In this document: piece after piece, positions 33,719 to 45,837 of the stretch
Layout: every line of letters starts with the position of its first letter
Position numbering within the stretch: the first letter of the stretch is position 1
From: Endomychus coccineus
Lineage: Eukaryota; Arthropoda; Insecta; Coleoptera; Endomychidae
Direction: 5' to 3'
Length of the DNA stretch: 64,000 bases
Assembly (NCBI GenBank): GCA_958510875.1
Contig: OY294070.1
Coordinates: forward strand, 43,662,306-43,726,305
Program-made: the position numbers and the translations under genes
Notes under the pieces: model-generated
Seen by the model: only the letters and a program-made list of their open reading frames with translations
What the model was told of the DNA's origin: nothing
Database searches by the model: none

Positions 33719-36700
33719 TCACCACCTTAGATGCAGAATAACTAAGGGATATACCCTTAACTTTACAGGTGTTTATATACTCTGCAGCTGCTGTGGACCA
33801 TGCCCTGTAGGCATAGTTTTTGGGGCCACCCGAGGCAAAAGCCTCAATATATGAGCCGGCCCCATAGGATTCTAACTCATCGGTCATTTCTCCTAGAAAC
33901 GACCCTGTGGGTGGTTCCCACTCACCCTCTCTCGAAACGTAGATGATTGAATCTGTATCAAAATACAGGACTCTTTTATCCAGTTTTTCCAAATAACTGT
34001 ACAATTTCAGGCGAGCTTGGGCTGTTACGAAGGCCGCTATAACCACATTTACTGTGGAAAGTGGTGAAAAAACCTCCTCTCGCTCTTCGTAATTTACTAT
34101 GAGGGTCTCCTCATTAACAGGCACTATTGTGTTAACCACAAATGAGGGCGAGGTGAGCAGGTTGAATAACTCTGCTGGCTGATTGATAATTTTGGTCTTA
34201 GGCTGGTTTTCTCTCTGACCAAACTTACCCCAAAACGAATTTAGCATCAACTTAGCTAAACAACGTAGTCCAGGGTTATTCACAATGTTGGGGAACTCTA
34301 GTATCACATCTTCACGTAGAAGGTACTCTTCGATGTAACGATCTTTTTCGGCTTGACTACAACAATTACCAGGCCAACCCGAGGATTCCTGTTTTATTTT
34401 GATGAATTTATTCATCATTCCGGTGAATAATCCTGTTACGTTCTCGCCATACTGTGTGGTGTCATACACCCAGATTTCATGGATTTTCTGGATGACGTAA
34501 CCCTTTTCTAGGGCCTTAATTACCTCATCCAGCGTCCATGTTCCAGTTAACGATCTTTCAGCCTTATTATGAACACAAGGCTGTTTGTTCAGCCTCTCCC
34601 CACATAGCCGGCAAAGAACGAACATTAATTTATCATTCATCTTCAGGGGCAATACCGGAAGATAAAGATCTCTCGGGGGCAGAATCGTGCATTTTATCAG
34701 CCCCGACGTTTCTTGTAAATCAAGCGTGCTACATTCCTCATTTACATACACCTTAGGGTGTCCTATAGGAAATTTCCCATATTTACACACCCAGGGATAC
34801 AGCGAACAGACATCAAGATACTTGATTTTCTCCCCCTCACGGCATGTGTAATACTCAACGGTATTGCCAGTCCTACCCCCAAAGAACGCATCTCTAGGGT
34901 TTAGGGGGAGAACGGAAAGAAGGGGGTGATTTTCCGTATACTCTTTAATCTCTCCTGAGATTAAATTTTTGCGGAACTCACACTCCCACATCTGAATTAT
35001 CTCATATCCAAATGAGCGAATTCTGTCAGTTTTAGCAAGTGTGGATTCATAGCGAGTGTTGAATGTTTCTGAGGGATTATCACTCAAAGGTTTATCACGC
35101 TGTTCTTTGAAACATCGGGAGCAGCCGTGGTAGAAACAACCTTGAAATTCGAACACCTGATTGGTTTCCGGACACCACCCGTCAACTTTTACACCTGCAA
35201 CGACAGCCTCGCGATGTTTTGCAGCGTGTTGAATAACAATACCTCTCTGTTTTTCCTCTCACAACAGCCACTGTATTGCTATTTTGGATTGAATATCCTT
35301 AGCACAATACCCATTTTTTGGTATGATACCAATGGTATCTGGTTTGAGGAAATTTCGACGGAATACTTTATTACACGCACTGGCTATAGTGCATGCTTCG
35401 GTGAATGGGCAAACGTTAGTCTCCGTCAACATCTGTTGGCGAAATTTCAGACAGGACCGAGCCAAAATCTGCACATCTGATATGCAGTAGGCCACGATCT
35501 CCCGCTGAAAATTAAAAGTATAATTCTCATTCACCTGGGCAGTATGCCAGGCTATTAATTTTTCGCGATCTTCAGGTTTCATATTGTCCGGGTCGTAATA
35601 TTCAACTGAAGGGATGGGACCTTCATAATTCTGATTTTCCATACGATTGAACAAATGCGGAAAGTACCCCTTTTTCAATTCAGTTAAGCCGAAAGCTTTA
35701 GGTAATTTTGATAAAGCCATGGGGAAATAATTCAAAGAATCTAAAAATTTTACGTTCCCCACCACCATAGAAATCAATTTGGTGCCACGCATAATCAGCT
35801 CGGGTTTTAAATTGGTTTTTGTCAAAATATAATTTAGAATGAACTGATGATCAAATCCGCCCCCATTATGAGCCATAACGATTACTTTTTTAAAAATTTT
35901 ACGCTGATTCAATATATATTCCATTATTCTCTCTATGGGATTCTTTTGGAGTACTTGCAGTCTTACACAGCATTTCGAACAAATACGAATGTCATCTGCC
36001 ATATCGATACATACATCACAGCATTGTCTAAAGACACATAGATTCGGCTCGTGCAATAGAGAGCCATCTGGTAAAACTTTTTCCTGACGTGTCTCTAGAT
36101 CGTAAAACAGGAATAGCAGATCGTCACACTTAGGCTTGTCGGTGTCAGGCTGAATGAAACATAAATGTTCAGAGGGCACATGTTTGTTACAGATTTTACA
36201 GAAAATCTCTCCACAGAAATGCTCACGATCAGCCCTGATTGTTTTCAGGCATAACGGGCACAGCCTGATGCTCTCGCAAACAGTGTCTTTACCTGCAGAC
36301 CCCTGCTTTTTATGCTTTTCAAAACATGTGAGACCCTTGAAATTCCGTAAGCAATCCGTACATTTCTGCTTCTTTGCCTCAGGGCAGGATGGGGTCTGCT
36401 GGCACCCTGAGCATATGCCCCCACATCTGTGTTCACGCTTATGCTCATGGGGGGCGTGACACTCCTCGCAGAAATAATCGCAGCAAAAAGCAGCTGTGAG
36501 AGAGGTAATAACGTTGTAATGACCATCGTTGAAAAGTAAATTCAATGAGGGGCCACGGCCGTCGCCTTTGAAAATGACGTCACGGCCTTTTGTACCATAC
36601 TGGTACACGATGATTTTATAGGCAGAGAGGTGGGCTTGGAACTGTTGCAACTCTGGTATCCCACAACCTTCCTCAGGTATAACCACACCTGCCTCCGAAA

Positions 36701-37271
36701 TTAACTCGATGGCGTGTTGCCTCTGTAGCTTACCGGTGTCCTGACGCACCTTCTTTAACTCTGGATCTTTTTCAGCATAAGCAATAGCTACAGCTAGGGC
36801 TCGAGGCAGGCATAGATTGTCTTTTTTATTGTTTATGGTAATAATCCCCCGTCGTTGAGCACATTCTTCGTCGAATGTATTGTAGTTGGCTCCTCGACCT
36901 TTGCCCACACCCATTCTTATCGTTGTTACGCCTAAACAAAAGGTCTCGGTATTAAGCCCGCAAGAATTAGACTGATAAATTGAAGAAATCCGAGCCCATA
37001 TTTCGTCTACTGTAACTTCGCTAGCCGCCTTGAAATCAACCCAGCCCGGGCCACGAGCGAAGTCTTTCGAGCAGAATGTGAAGCCCACCTGATCGGTAGG
37101 TCTCAAGCCCTCTGTTCCCCGCTGAATTATACCTGTCAGGGCATCTTTTATCCAGCTCACAGGTTCTCCAGACTGAGGTAACTCACGAATTTTGAATTCA
37201 AGAGTACGCCCCTGTAACCCGAAGCGCTTTATTTTCCTCACGCTATCTTTAATTATTAAAAACTTCTCCAT
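33699..37271 (-). pseudogene. Polinton/Maverick protein-primed DNA polymerase B, OTU-like N-terminus
   Basis: One frame runs from ATG at 37271 to 33699, interrupted only by TGA at 35259-35261. The N-terminal part has an OTU-like cysteine protease signature (DNLCLPRAL, residues 151-158; GHYNVI, His 251), then a Cys/His-rich stretch (263-371). The exonuclease motifs follow: FYDLET (Asp391, Glu393), AHNGGGFD (Asn469, Asp474) and YCISD (Asp599). After the stop come YLDVCSLYPW (motif A), KLMLNSFWGKFG (motif B) and FDTDSIIY (motif C). It would replicate element DNA from a protein primer. The C-terminus is cut at about 33719 where AT-rich repeats begin. A TATA-like run (tatatatatatatata, about 37300-37316) lies just upstream of the ATG. 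An isolated stop in so well kept a frame suggests recent inactivation or a sequencing error. Confidence 0.9.
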
Positions 37272-37599
37272 TGAAAGTGTAAAACAACTGAAGCACTCGA
37301 ATATATATATATATATGATAGTCGTGAAAACAACTGCAATTCAAAATGATAATTGAATCACTCAAATATGATAGGAATGTCTAATTACTTAGCTGTAAAA
37401 ACAACTGATAATAGAATCAAAAATTATACAGAGCAAGAGAGGATACTCACATACAAACACGTCAGCACAGTTGAGTTGTTACGATGATAAAGAATGAGGA
37501 TGCGACACGTGTCCCTATTTATAGGTGACAACGCCCGGAAAGGAGATGATCTGATTGGTTATCATTTCGCAACATACGATGATTTGATTGGTTACCCCA
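37272..37599. promoter_or_regulatory. Upstream region of the polymerase gene
   Basis: The DNA upstream of the ATG at 37271 has a TA run within 50 bp and, further up (37513-37522), a TATA-like ctatttatag. Core promoters of this kind would suit the minus-strand polymerase, but only base composition and position support it. Confidence 0.3.
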
Positions 37600-37790
37600 A
37601 GGTTAATAGTTTTCGTGTCGAGACATGAAATAGATAAGAGCGTTACTAACTGAATTAGATAAGAGTAATTTTCATTTCAGATCAGCATTAAGTTACCTCC
37701 AAGGTCAAAAGTTTTCATGTCGAAACATGAAATAGATAAGAGCGCTAACTGAATTAGAGTAATTTTCATTTCAAACCCGTATTCTAATAG
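37600..37790. repeat. Two-copy ~95 bp tandem repeat
   Basis: The block aaggttaatagttttcgtgt ... gagtaattttcatttcag (about 37601-37680) is repeated at about 37702-37782 with small changes. Confidence 0.75.
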
Positions 37791-39660
37791 CTTATATTTT
37801 ATTTTCAGCCACCACACCCTAGGGCTGCTAAAATCAAGGTGACTTACATTTTATTATTTATGTATTAGGATTACGATCTGTGTTCATCGCCTGTGTAATA
37901 TACATGTTTAGGTTTCTGATATTCGATCAAATGCACGAGTACCAGGGTCAAGATCACCCTTTTGTTTAAGATATACAGCTTTTTGATGTAGATCTCTATG
38001 ATATTCATAATCACAATACTGACACGGAATGAAGATTTTGCAAGCACAAGCCACTTTGAACGCGCAAAATCAGTTTTCAGTGCGAGCGCGCAGTGCTTCC
38101 TCACACTCCGGCAGCCGGAGGTAATTCGTGAAAAGATGTTACAAATTGATTTCCGTTATTTTTCTAAAATTAAAATTGAAAACATGTTCAAAATAGAGGA
38201 AATTAAAAAAATCTCTACGTTTCTTCGATAAAGTTATAGGATAACTCTTCATGAAGAAAATAAGCCCAAAATCGTTACTCAATGACCATTTGCTGAGAAG
38301 ATCTAGCCAATTTATGAGAGCGTCTTTTTCGAAAAATCGATATATTTTGAAAAATATTTCAAATTAAGAAAGTGCTATCTTAGCTTGCCATGTACAGGAA
38401 ACAATACATATGGAAGCGTACCCCAATTTTCAACGGTTTTCAATATAACTCGAAAAGAAAGATATCGATAATTATCTATTTGGTACCTACAACTTTCTCC
38501 TTTAACTATTTCCGATCCGAGCTATAGTTTTTTAAAGAAAAACCGCTTTTTTTCCAATTTTGTAGGTTATGTTCGACATCGAGTTGCATGAACCACCTTT
38601 AAATTTAATTTGCTACACGTCCATATTTTTTTTTTCCAGTTATTAATTTATGCATGTATTGCTTGAACTATATAGATATTACATTTACGGAGAATTGCAT
38701 AAAATGTGATCCGTAATGAAGTCAGAGAGATCTCTCTGAATGAAGTCCCCAACATACAATTGATATTTAGAAATTGTTGGTGATGACAGTCAATCAAAAA
38801 TGTTTTGCCCTGTGAATGGAATTTTATGCTGAGCTACTATATCAAATTTTTGGCAGAGATTTGAAAACGGAAAGAGAGAAACTACAATGTTTCTATGTTC
38901 ACAAATATATATTTTCCGATATGTTGTATCAAAGAATCGGAATCAATATAATGAAGCAGATTACATTGGAATCGAAATAAGAATTACGCAATATACATGT
39001 AGTTGAAAAAAAAAGTAAATATTCATAATCTTATGGATCATAGTGAATCACAATTGATATTCAGAAATTGTTGATGATGACAGTCAATCAAAATTATTTT
39101 GCCCTGTGTTAATCTCAAAGGACGGCATCTATGAGACCCAATTCAAAATATTACTAATCCTATAGCTATATCACTATCTATTGAATGAAGTTATTACACC
39201 AGAAACCATATTGAGTATATGAGAACACGTGAAAGCAATCCATTTTGCATGCACCTGCGTCATCACATTCAGTTTATACGAGAATAATTGAATACAATGG
39301 ATTCATTCATTAGGTAAACAAATAACAATGAGTGATATACAAGTCTAGTTCATTTTACATGCACCTGCGTCATCACATTCAGTTTATACTAGAACAATTG
39401 AATACAATGGACTCATTCATTAGGTAAACAAATAACAATAAGTGATATACAAGTCTAGACTTGTTAGTAAGCGAATTAGAACTGAGAGTTATGTTGACTA
39501 CGAATTCAATTCTCGTTTCCTCAGTAATCTGTTACAGCTTAAACGAAACACATCGTTTTCGTGCTCTTTTGGCATGTGGTTACAACAACAAATTCATCAA
39601 CATAGGATATAAACGATGGACGTGACATCGTACATGAACGGTGTACGTGACGGAAGTTCC
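37791..39660. other. AT-rich intergenic DNA with small duplications
   Basis: No convincing gene. Two blocks around 38756-38815 and 39050-39107 share attgttgatgatgacagtca and flanking bases. At 39232-39462 a unit of about 117 bp with cacctgcgtcatcacattca is present twice in tandem. Confidence 0.6.
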
Positions 39661-39740
39661 TATAAAAGAGGAACTAGACGTGTTTTGTTAGTGCTTAAAC
39701 ATATTCAAATTATTCAATAGCATGATTCGGAACAAGTAAG
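39661..39740 (+). promoter_or_regulatory. TATA box, short leader, ATG and splice-donor-like site
   Basis: ctataaaagagg (39660-39671) is a consensus TATA box. About 60 bp downstream lies ATGATTCGGAAC (39721) followed by aagtaagt, a donor-like site. Together they look like a small first exon of an intron-containing gene on the plus strand. The following exon was not identified; the duplicated block at 39878-40460 is a candidate. Confidence 0.35.
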
Positions 39741-39877
39741 TCGTACTTTGGATCATTCCAACCTGTATTCTGTGTTTAGTGCGTTGAATATATTTTGTGG
39801 AAAACTTTCAATCAAGTGCCAGTGCTTTAGTGTAAGAATAATGTAAGTTAACATATTTTCTACTTCATTTTTTCTTT

Positions 39878-40460
39878 TGCTTCATCCTCCATCCTGAGGT
39901 CTAAAGGGTGGTCGACTTTTCCCAAATGGAAACACGCCAGGTATCTCCTTTTGGGGAGAGAGAGTATCAACTTCGGTATCTGTAATCCCCACTTACAAAA
40001 TGGGTTGTTACCATCAGAGGTTAGGTATGAACAGTGTTTTCCATTTGCTTTAGCAGCATTAACGGGAACTGTTGCCTGACGGCTATGAAAGAACCGCCTT
40101 GTGACTTTGCATTCAAAAATGTAGCTTTACACATATATTAAATTGATCAATTTCGAAATATCATTATTCCTTACTTTTTTTTTGCTTCACCCTCCATCAC
40201 GAGGTCTAAAGGGTGGTCGACTTTTCCCAAATGGAAACACGCCAGGTATCTCCTTTTGGGGAGAGAGAGTATCAACTTCGGTATCTGTAATCCCCACTTA
40301 CAAAATGGGTTGTTACCATCAGAGGTTAGGTATGAACAGTGTTTTTCATTTGCTTAAGCAGCATTAACGGGAACTGTTGCCTGACGGCTATGAAAGAACC
40401 GCCTTGTGCATTCAAAAATGTAGCTTTACACATATATTAAATTGATTAATTTCAAAAAAA
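39878..40460 (+). repeat. Two-copy ~295 bp tandem duplication
   Basis: Copies at about 39878-40165 and 40178-40460 share ctaaagggtggtcgactttt through atgtagctttacacatatat with few differences. Both keep an open plus-strand stretch reading GLKGGRLFPNGNTPG ... KMGCYHQRLGMNSVFH. No family is recognised, so the conservation may only reflect a recent duplication. Confidence 0.8.
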
Positions 40461-40800
40461 TCAGACATTCATGTGCATCTAACGGAAGTAGATTATATAG
40501 TCGACACATTGTCACACCGGAAGTAGCGATTTTATTGCATATTCAGAATGTATGTGATGTGCTGAATAAGAATATACTATTTATATGTTTGGTCGATCCC
40601 TCGCGATAAGGATTTGAAATTTTTAAAGTGGGGCTTTATGGGTATCAAATGAAAGGTCTCAACAAGTAGAGTATGAATTTTATGGTTTACATAGAGAAAA
40701 ATCTAATATCGAGGGTATAAACAGGAAAAACTGTAAATTTTGTTGCAACCATAGCTTCATGGGTATTGAATGAAAGGCCTTGATGTGTAGAATATGAATT

Positions 40801-41088
40801 TCAACACAAAAAATCTATATGTAAAATTGGAGGGGAGCGCATAAATATGACATTATCAGAATCGGAAGATAATGGGATAGGGTGCAACTGTTTTATATCT
40901 GTAGATGTAGAATAAGTGACTACATAGTTTATATATGTAAAAACAATGCGTATGGGCTGATATAAACAAAGTTCAATATTCGGTCGTTGATGAAATAATA
41001 TACCAGCGTGTAATATACTCAATAGCGCCCCCGCCTCAGAAGTAGGTAATTTAATATCCTTATAAACATTCCATTTTGAGAGGCTCAT
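40801..41088 (-). CDS. Hypothetical 95-codon ORF divergent to the GNAT ORF
   Basis: The minus-strand frame starts MSLSKWNVYKDIKLPTSEAG; its ATG overlaps the start of the plus-strand acetyltransferase by two bases. It is followed by AT-rich DNA. No domain is recognised, and it may simply be the opposite strand of the neighbour's leader. Confidence 0.2.
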   Translation of the reverse strand: MSLSKWNVYKDIKLPTSEAGALLSILHAGILFHQRPNIELCLYQPIRIVFTYINYVVTYSTSTDIKQLHPIPLSSDSDNVIFMRSPPILHIDFLC

Positions 41089-41494
41089 GGAGAAGATAAC
41101 ATTTTTATATGGAGAGAAAGCTATTAGAGAAATTCGAAAGTTTCATCTAGAAGAGGATATGATTACACACATCATTATCGAGATGTGGTGTCAGGATCAG
41201 AGGGTGTCATGTTATGTATTATACATAGATGATAAACCAGCCTCTTTCGTGCTAATGTCAAGTATGGATTATGATCCTCTGGGTAAACATACCAATCCAA
41301 AGACGATGAATTTCATTTATACCCTGAAGGAGTACCGTAAAAAAGGATATGCAGCAAAATTGGTTATGCATACCAAGAAGATGAATCAATTTTCAGCATT
41401 CTGTTCAAATAGCGATTCGGAGAAATTGCTTACAAAATGTGGGTGTATCAATCATGGAGATAAACATGGTAGTGTAATGTTTAGATACCCTTAA
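41087..41494 (+). CDS. Small GNAT-like N-acetyltransferase
   Basis: A 135-codon intact ORF. The central part has SFVLMSS then MNFIYTLKEYRKKGYAAKLV, the GNAT motif A pattern (R-x-x-G-x-A for the acetyl-CoA pyrophosphate), and a later SNSDSEKLLTKCGC, the usual second half of a GNAT fold ending in a Cys/Gly turn. It would transfer an acetyl group from acetyl-CoA to an unknown amine. The start at 41087 is the first ATG; an aataaa signal lies 40 bp after the stop (41531). Family B polymerase remnants lie 4 kb to the left and a copy of the polymerase-linked spacer follows (41700-42480), so it is probably cargo of the Polinton-like element. Being undamaged, it may still be used. Confidence 0.6.
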   Translation: MEKITFLYGEKAIREIRKFHLEEDMITHIIIEMWCQDQRVSCYVLYIDDKPASFVLMSSMDYDPLGKHTNPKTMNFIYTLKEYRKKGYAAKLVMHTKKMNQFSAFCSNSDSEKLLTKCGCINHGDKHGSVMFRYP

Positions 41495-41699
41495 TATATC
41501 CTGAATTATGAATTATGAATTGTATATTACAAATAAAAAAAAATAGCTTACTAGAATCATTCTTTATTTCATAATCCGATGAATTGAATTAGCTAATTAT
41601 GGAATAATGGAAAATAAGTAAAATAATGAGAATCAGTCGAATGCTTATAAATTCAAGTCAGAAATAGTGATTCAGAAAGATTGCTCAAGTCAGGAAGAT

Positions 41700-42480
41700 A
41701 TTACATACACTGAAACGTTTTTCATTCATTTTGAGCTTGTTGTTTAGGTATGTCTTGAATCATCATTTTTGCCTGTGGTGTGGAAAACAATGTATATATG
41801 TCAAACATTGATTATAAAATGATAATCCTATAAAATTACGTTTTCGGAATAATTTAACAGGGGGAAAAAATAATACTGACTCGAGGTGTTTGACTATCCC
41901 TCTCGGGATGTTGTAGTCTTCAAAATTATATGCTTGAATAATTTAAAAACAGGCCACACTACAGGTATTAATCGCAGGAAATATTATGTTCTCTGAATAA
42001 TTACGGGTAAAATATAAGAAATTTATGATAATTTACTTTTTATATTATCCAACACCTGTAAATGAAATCTTCACATTTGTTTTATATATTACTAATTCAT
42101 CTACGGATGAAGTTTTCACATTTATGAAATCCGGCCTCTTTTATATTACAAAATACTTGTAGATGAAACCCTCAACTTATATCTCAGTATCAAAATTATG
42201 TAGTTGAACAAGGACCTATATACATTGTGTTCAGCGAATAACATATAGAACCAGAGTAATTTCAGGAAAAATTATAAGAAACGTTGTTCAAAAAGAAAAT
42301 TTTGAATAACTTAATGTAGCCTCTTTTATATTGCCATTTTTCCTGTGAATGACAAAATACTAATACCTAGCTGATCTTTAATATTACTAATTCAACTGTG
42401 AATAGATGTGAGTAATTCGTTGGAAACTCGTTCATTTAAAACCAAAAACACACTGCAACCAAAACTCTTCCAGATAAATA
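41700..42480 (+). repeat. Second copy of the polymerase-linked AT-rich spacer
   Basis: Landmarks aggtatgtcttgaatcatca, ggtgtggaaaacaatgtata and the ~230 bp repeat unit match 32150-33700 in the same orientation. This links the GNAT region to the polymerase region as parts of one element type. Confidence 0.75.
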
Positions 42481-44577
42481 TAAAGACACCTTCAGTGAGG
42501 TTTCAGCCTGTATGTTTGTGAACATTATGAAAAATATTACGCTGCAGGAGTTGTTATCGAAAACGGTTGTACGAAACAAATAAATCATTGTACCTTATCT
42601 CATGGAAGCTTGCGATAATTATAAGAACAAATTGCGATAAAATGACTGTCTGATATACGAGTAGGCTCCGTTCAATCAACAAAACAATGGTTTTCACACA
42701 GCCGCGTGAGGAAACTGAAGATCTTCATTTCTCAGGATCCAGTCAACCATAAGTGTATGTGTGTGCTCGAAGGTAAGCATTCTTTTGATATTTTCAGCTT
42801 ATTGATATAATAAATGTTTCTAAAAGAATCTGGTTCTATGGAGATAGAAATATTTTTGGATTCTCAGTACGGTGAAATATGAGTCAAGACTTGTTCCAAC
42901 CTTTTTGACAGGTATGAGTATATATGCTGTAATTCGTTGAAAATTCGCTCACTAACATATGGTGAAGCTCTTTTACATCTATTTTTGACCTAAATATTTC
43001 TATTGTTTGCAATTTTATTCCGGCTCTCTAGATGGAATAATTTCTAAATTGAATAATTTAAAACAAGTCTCTACTAATCTCTGGAAGTATATATAGGTGA
43101 TTACGAATATTTTTTATCAGCTTGTTGTAACTCTTTTTATACTTAGGATGGCAAAATAGTTGAAGTATTCACATTGGGTTTTTACTAATGGAAAATTATA
43201 TGATAACTGTAGTAATTCGTTGGAGAGCTATTCATTTTAAAACCAAAAACATATAATGAGGATTTCAAGACCTGGCGGTAATTTTACAAATGTAACTCCC
43301 TGGAAATTTGTTTTAACTAGAGCCAAAGTCATGTTTTCAGAATGATTTTACATGTAAGTAGAATATTATATGGTGATGTTCTTTTTTTTTTTAAACATGT
43401 TCAAATAAAAATTCAGAATAATATTCAGACCCCTTTTTAAACTGTAGTTATATTTTCATGGAGTTGGATGCTCTGTTTTTCGGCTCACACCTATCTGTAC
43501 ATTTTTCAAAAGGTTGGAACAAATCTTGACATTGAATAATTTTTTTTACCGTCAAAACATATTCTGAGAATTCAAAAATATTTCTACCTTCATACTATCT
43601 ATCGACCAACTTCTTTTAGATTCATTATAACAATAGGATAAAAATATCAAAAGAGTGCTTACCTTCGAACACATACACACACATGTTTAAGGCCCTGATG
43701 GATCTTGAGAAATGAAGTCTTCAGCCTTTTAGTTTCCACTTATGAAGACCCACGCGACTATGTAAATCCGTTCACACGGTTTTGAGCGCTGGTTTGCTGA
43801 TGAACGGAGTTTGATATAATTTATCTATCCATTCGTTTTATCGCGGGTACAGTTTATATTCGGTTAAATATAATTATCGCATGTTTCATAAATGAAATAA
43901 GACACACCATCGTTCACGATAATAATAATTCTACAGTGTAATATATATTTAACAAATATACAAGGCTCGATCGTTTACTTATTGAGTAGAGTTCTTCCAC
44001 CGAGCTGATGGACCCCAAACCATAATCTCTTGTCACCTATATATCTCATAAATGTTCACAAATATTCAACTAAATGTTAAAAATGCTTATGTTCAGACTA
44101 TTCAGGTTATTTCCTATGATATAATATTAGATTCTAATTATGTGAAATGAGTATATTGTAACTATATGTAAATATCAATAATAATAGCTACATGTGAATA
44201 GATATCAATAATATTACATAAAATGAAACACTAGCCATATAAGCTGCTTACATCCAGTGATTATATTCACACAAACAAGTAACTCACCTCTGTGAGAGAG
44301 AGTATACAGGAAAATTGTATATTTTCTATGTGTATTTTCTAGTTCAAACTACCTCATTAGATTCTAATAATGTGAAATCATACTTATTATTTCAATAACT
44401 AAATGTTAGCTTCAGCAGCAGCTATGTATTTTATAATCTAGCTTAAGTATAAGTCTAAAATTTTGTAGATCATGGTAGTTGCAATAAGGTGGTCTATTCG
44501 GGTCCATGATATAATATTATGTGAGCTATATGTTACAAACACTAACTCGTTGGGCTGCCACACGCCTTGTACGACCC
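42481..44577. other. AT-rich DNA, no gene recognised
   Basis: The module described at 30343 recurs at 42771-42915 and inverted at 43505-43665, the latter two sharing a (gt)n-rich upstream stretch ending tcgaag. A phrase aggtttcagcctgtatgttt at about 42500 also occurs at 10103. Otherwise only low-complexity AT-rich sequence is seen. Confidence 0.55.
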
Positions 44578-44589
44578 ACACGGTTTCGA

Positions 44590-44950
44590 GTCGTTTTGGT
44601 CACGCTTTCATGTCGTTTTTAATCGTTTTTCATGTCGTTTTATCGCTTTTTCATGTCGTTTTGATTGTTTTTCATGTCGTTTTGATCGTTTTTCATGTCG
44701 TTTTGATCGTTTTTCATGTCGTTTTATCGTTTTTCATGTCGTTTTGATCGTTTTTCATGTCGTTTTATCGTTTTTCATGTCGTTTTAATCGTTTTTCATG
44801 TCGTTTTATCGCTTTTTCATGTCGTTTTGATCGTTTTTCATGTCGTTTTATCGTTTTTCATGTCGTTTCATCGTTTTTCATGTCGTTTTGATCGTTTTTC
44901 ATGTCGTTTTATTCGTTTTTCATATCGTTTTTCGAGTCGTTTTCGTCACG
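44590..44950 (+). repeat. Minisatellite, ~20 bp unit, about 17 copies
   Basis: The unit tttttcatgtcgttttgatc alternates with a slightly shorter form lacking ga. The array gives overlapping artefact ORFs rich in FSCRFDR or FHVVLIV. It is bracketed by gagtcgttttggtcacgctt and gagtcgttttcgtcacgctt, so the array grew inside one unit. Confidence 0.95.
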
Positions 44951-45435
44951 CTTGCTGATCGCTAACCTCGATCACATGAGTGTATAGGTTGCTTTGTGCT
45001 CTCGTTCGCCTGGTTTCCGAGGAAGCATAGAATGAACATGTTGTTCTATCGGCCTAGCATATATCTACAATCGTGGAATTTTTGAAGTGTGGAGAAACAG
45101 ATGTCTGGGGGCCGGTCCGAGCCTGGTCAATATTAACATTATCATATAAATATTCTAGCGCGCGTCAGGGCAATGTAATCTTGTTAGCGATGTGTTTCAA
45201 ACAGTAATCCGTTTAACCGCAATAGCGCTAAGTTGGATTATTTCGTGAAACCTCTTTGTTCTCGTGTATGTTTATATACCACTAGTCTTACAGATGCTCT
45301 ACCCTCTTAGACTAATTACCCCTCGCTCACCCTACCACACTGGGGCCAAGATACCTTAACCGTTTACATAACAGGGATGCCCACCACGCATGCGCGAATT
45401 ATCTGTAGCCGCCGAAAGTGGTCGGAGGCTAAGCC
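44951..45435. other. Intergenic DNA
   Basis: I see no gene or clear repeat in this stretch. Confidence 0.4.
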
Positions 45436-45750
45436 TCAGCAGAGTCTCGCCCAAGTGCCGGAATACCTACTCCTATCAAAAGTGTCCAATTTGGACCACT
45501 CTGTACAATATTTATAGGACTTAAAATTGTTCATTCGGAGGCACATTTTGAGCGTTGTTCGTCTGACGTTTAGATATAAAGATACATTCCCAGTTAATGT
45601 TTCAGGAGTCTCTCCAAAATGCAACAAAATATTGAGTTGCTCTTCATCAGTTAAAACATGACGACGTCTTATTTTCTCTTTCTTCAAGGTTTCATTTATT
45701 CTAAATTGTTGGTAAATTCTATCGCAGATCTTTTTTTCTGGGCGTCGCAC
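45436..45750 (-). pseudogene. Helix-turn-helix fragment of a mariner-type transposase
   Basis: The frame contains TDEEQLNILLHFGETPETLT followed by VSLYLNVRRTTLKMCLRMNN, matching the pattern of the second helix-turn-helix in DUF4817/mariner transposases (conserved hydrophobics, then R-x-L-x-x-N-x-F). No catalytic part follows. It is a distinct copy from the element at 23-30 kb. Confidence 0.45.
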
Positions 45751-45837
45751 TGTGGGTCAGATCTCGAAAAAGCTGGTCAAAATATGAAAGCGTTGTTTGA
45801 TTTGCCTACTATTTCATGGCAAATATGTTTTGAGGTT

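Noticed and set aside
44472..44958. ORFs rich in FHVVLIV or FSCRFDR
   Set aside because: Direct translation of the minisatellite in two frames.
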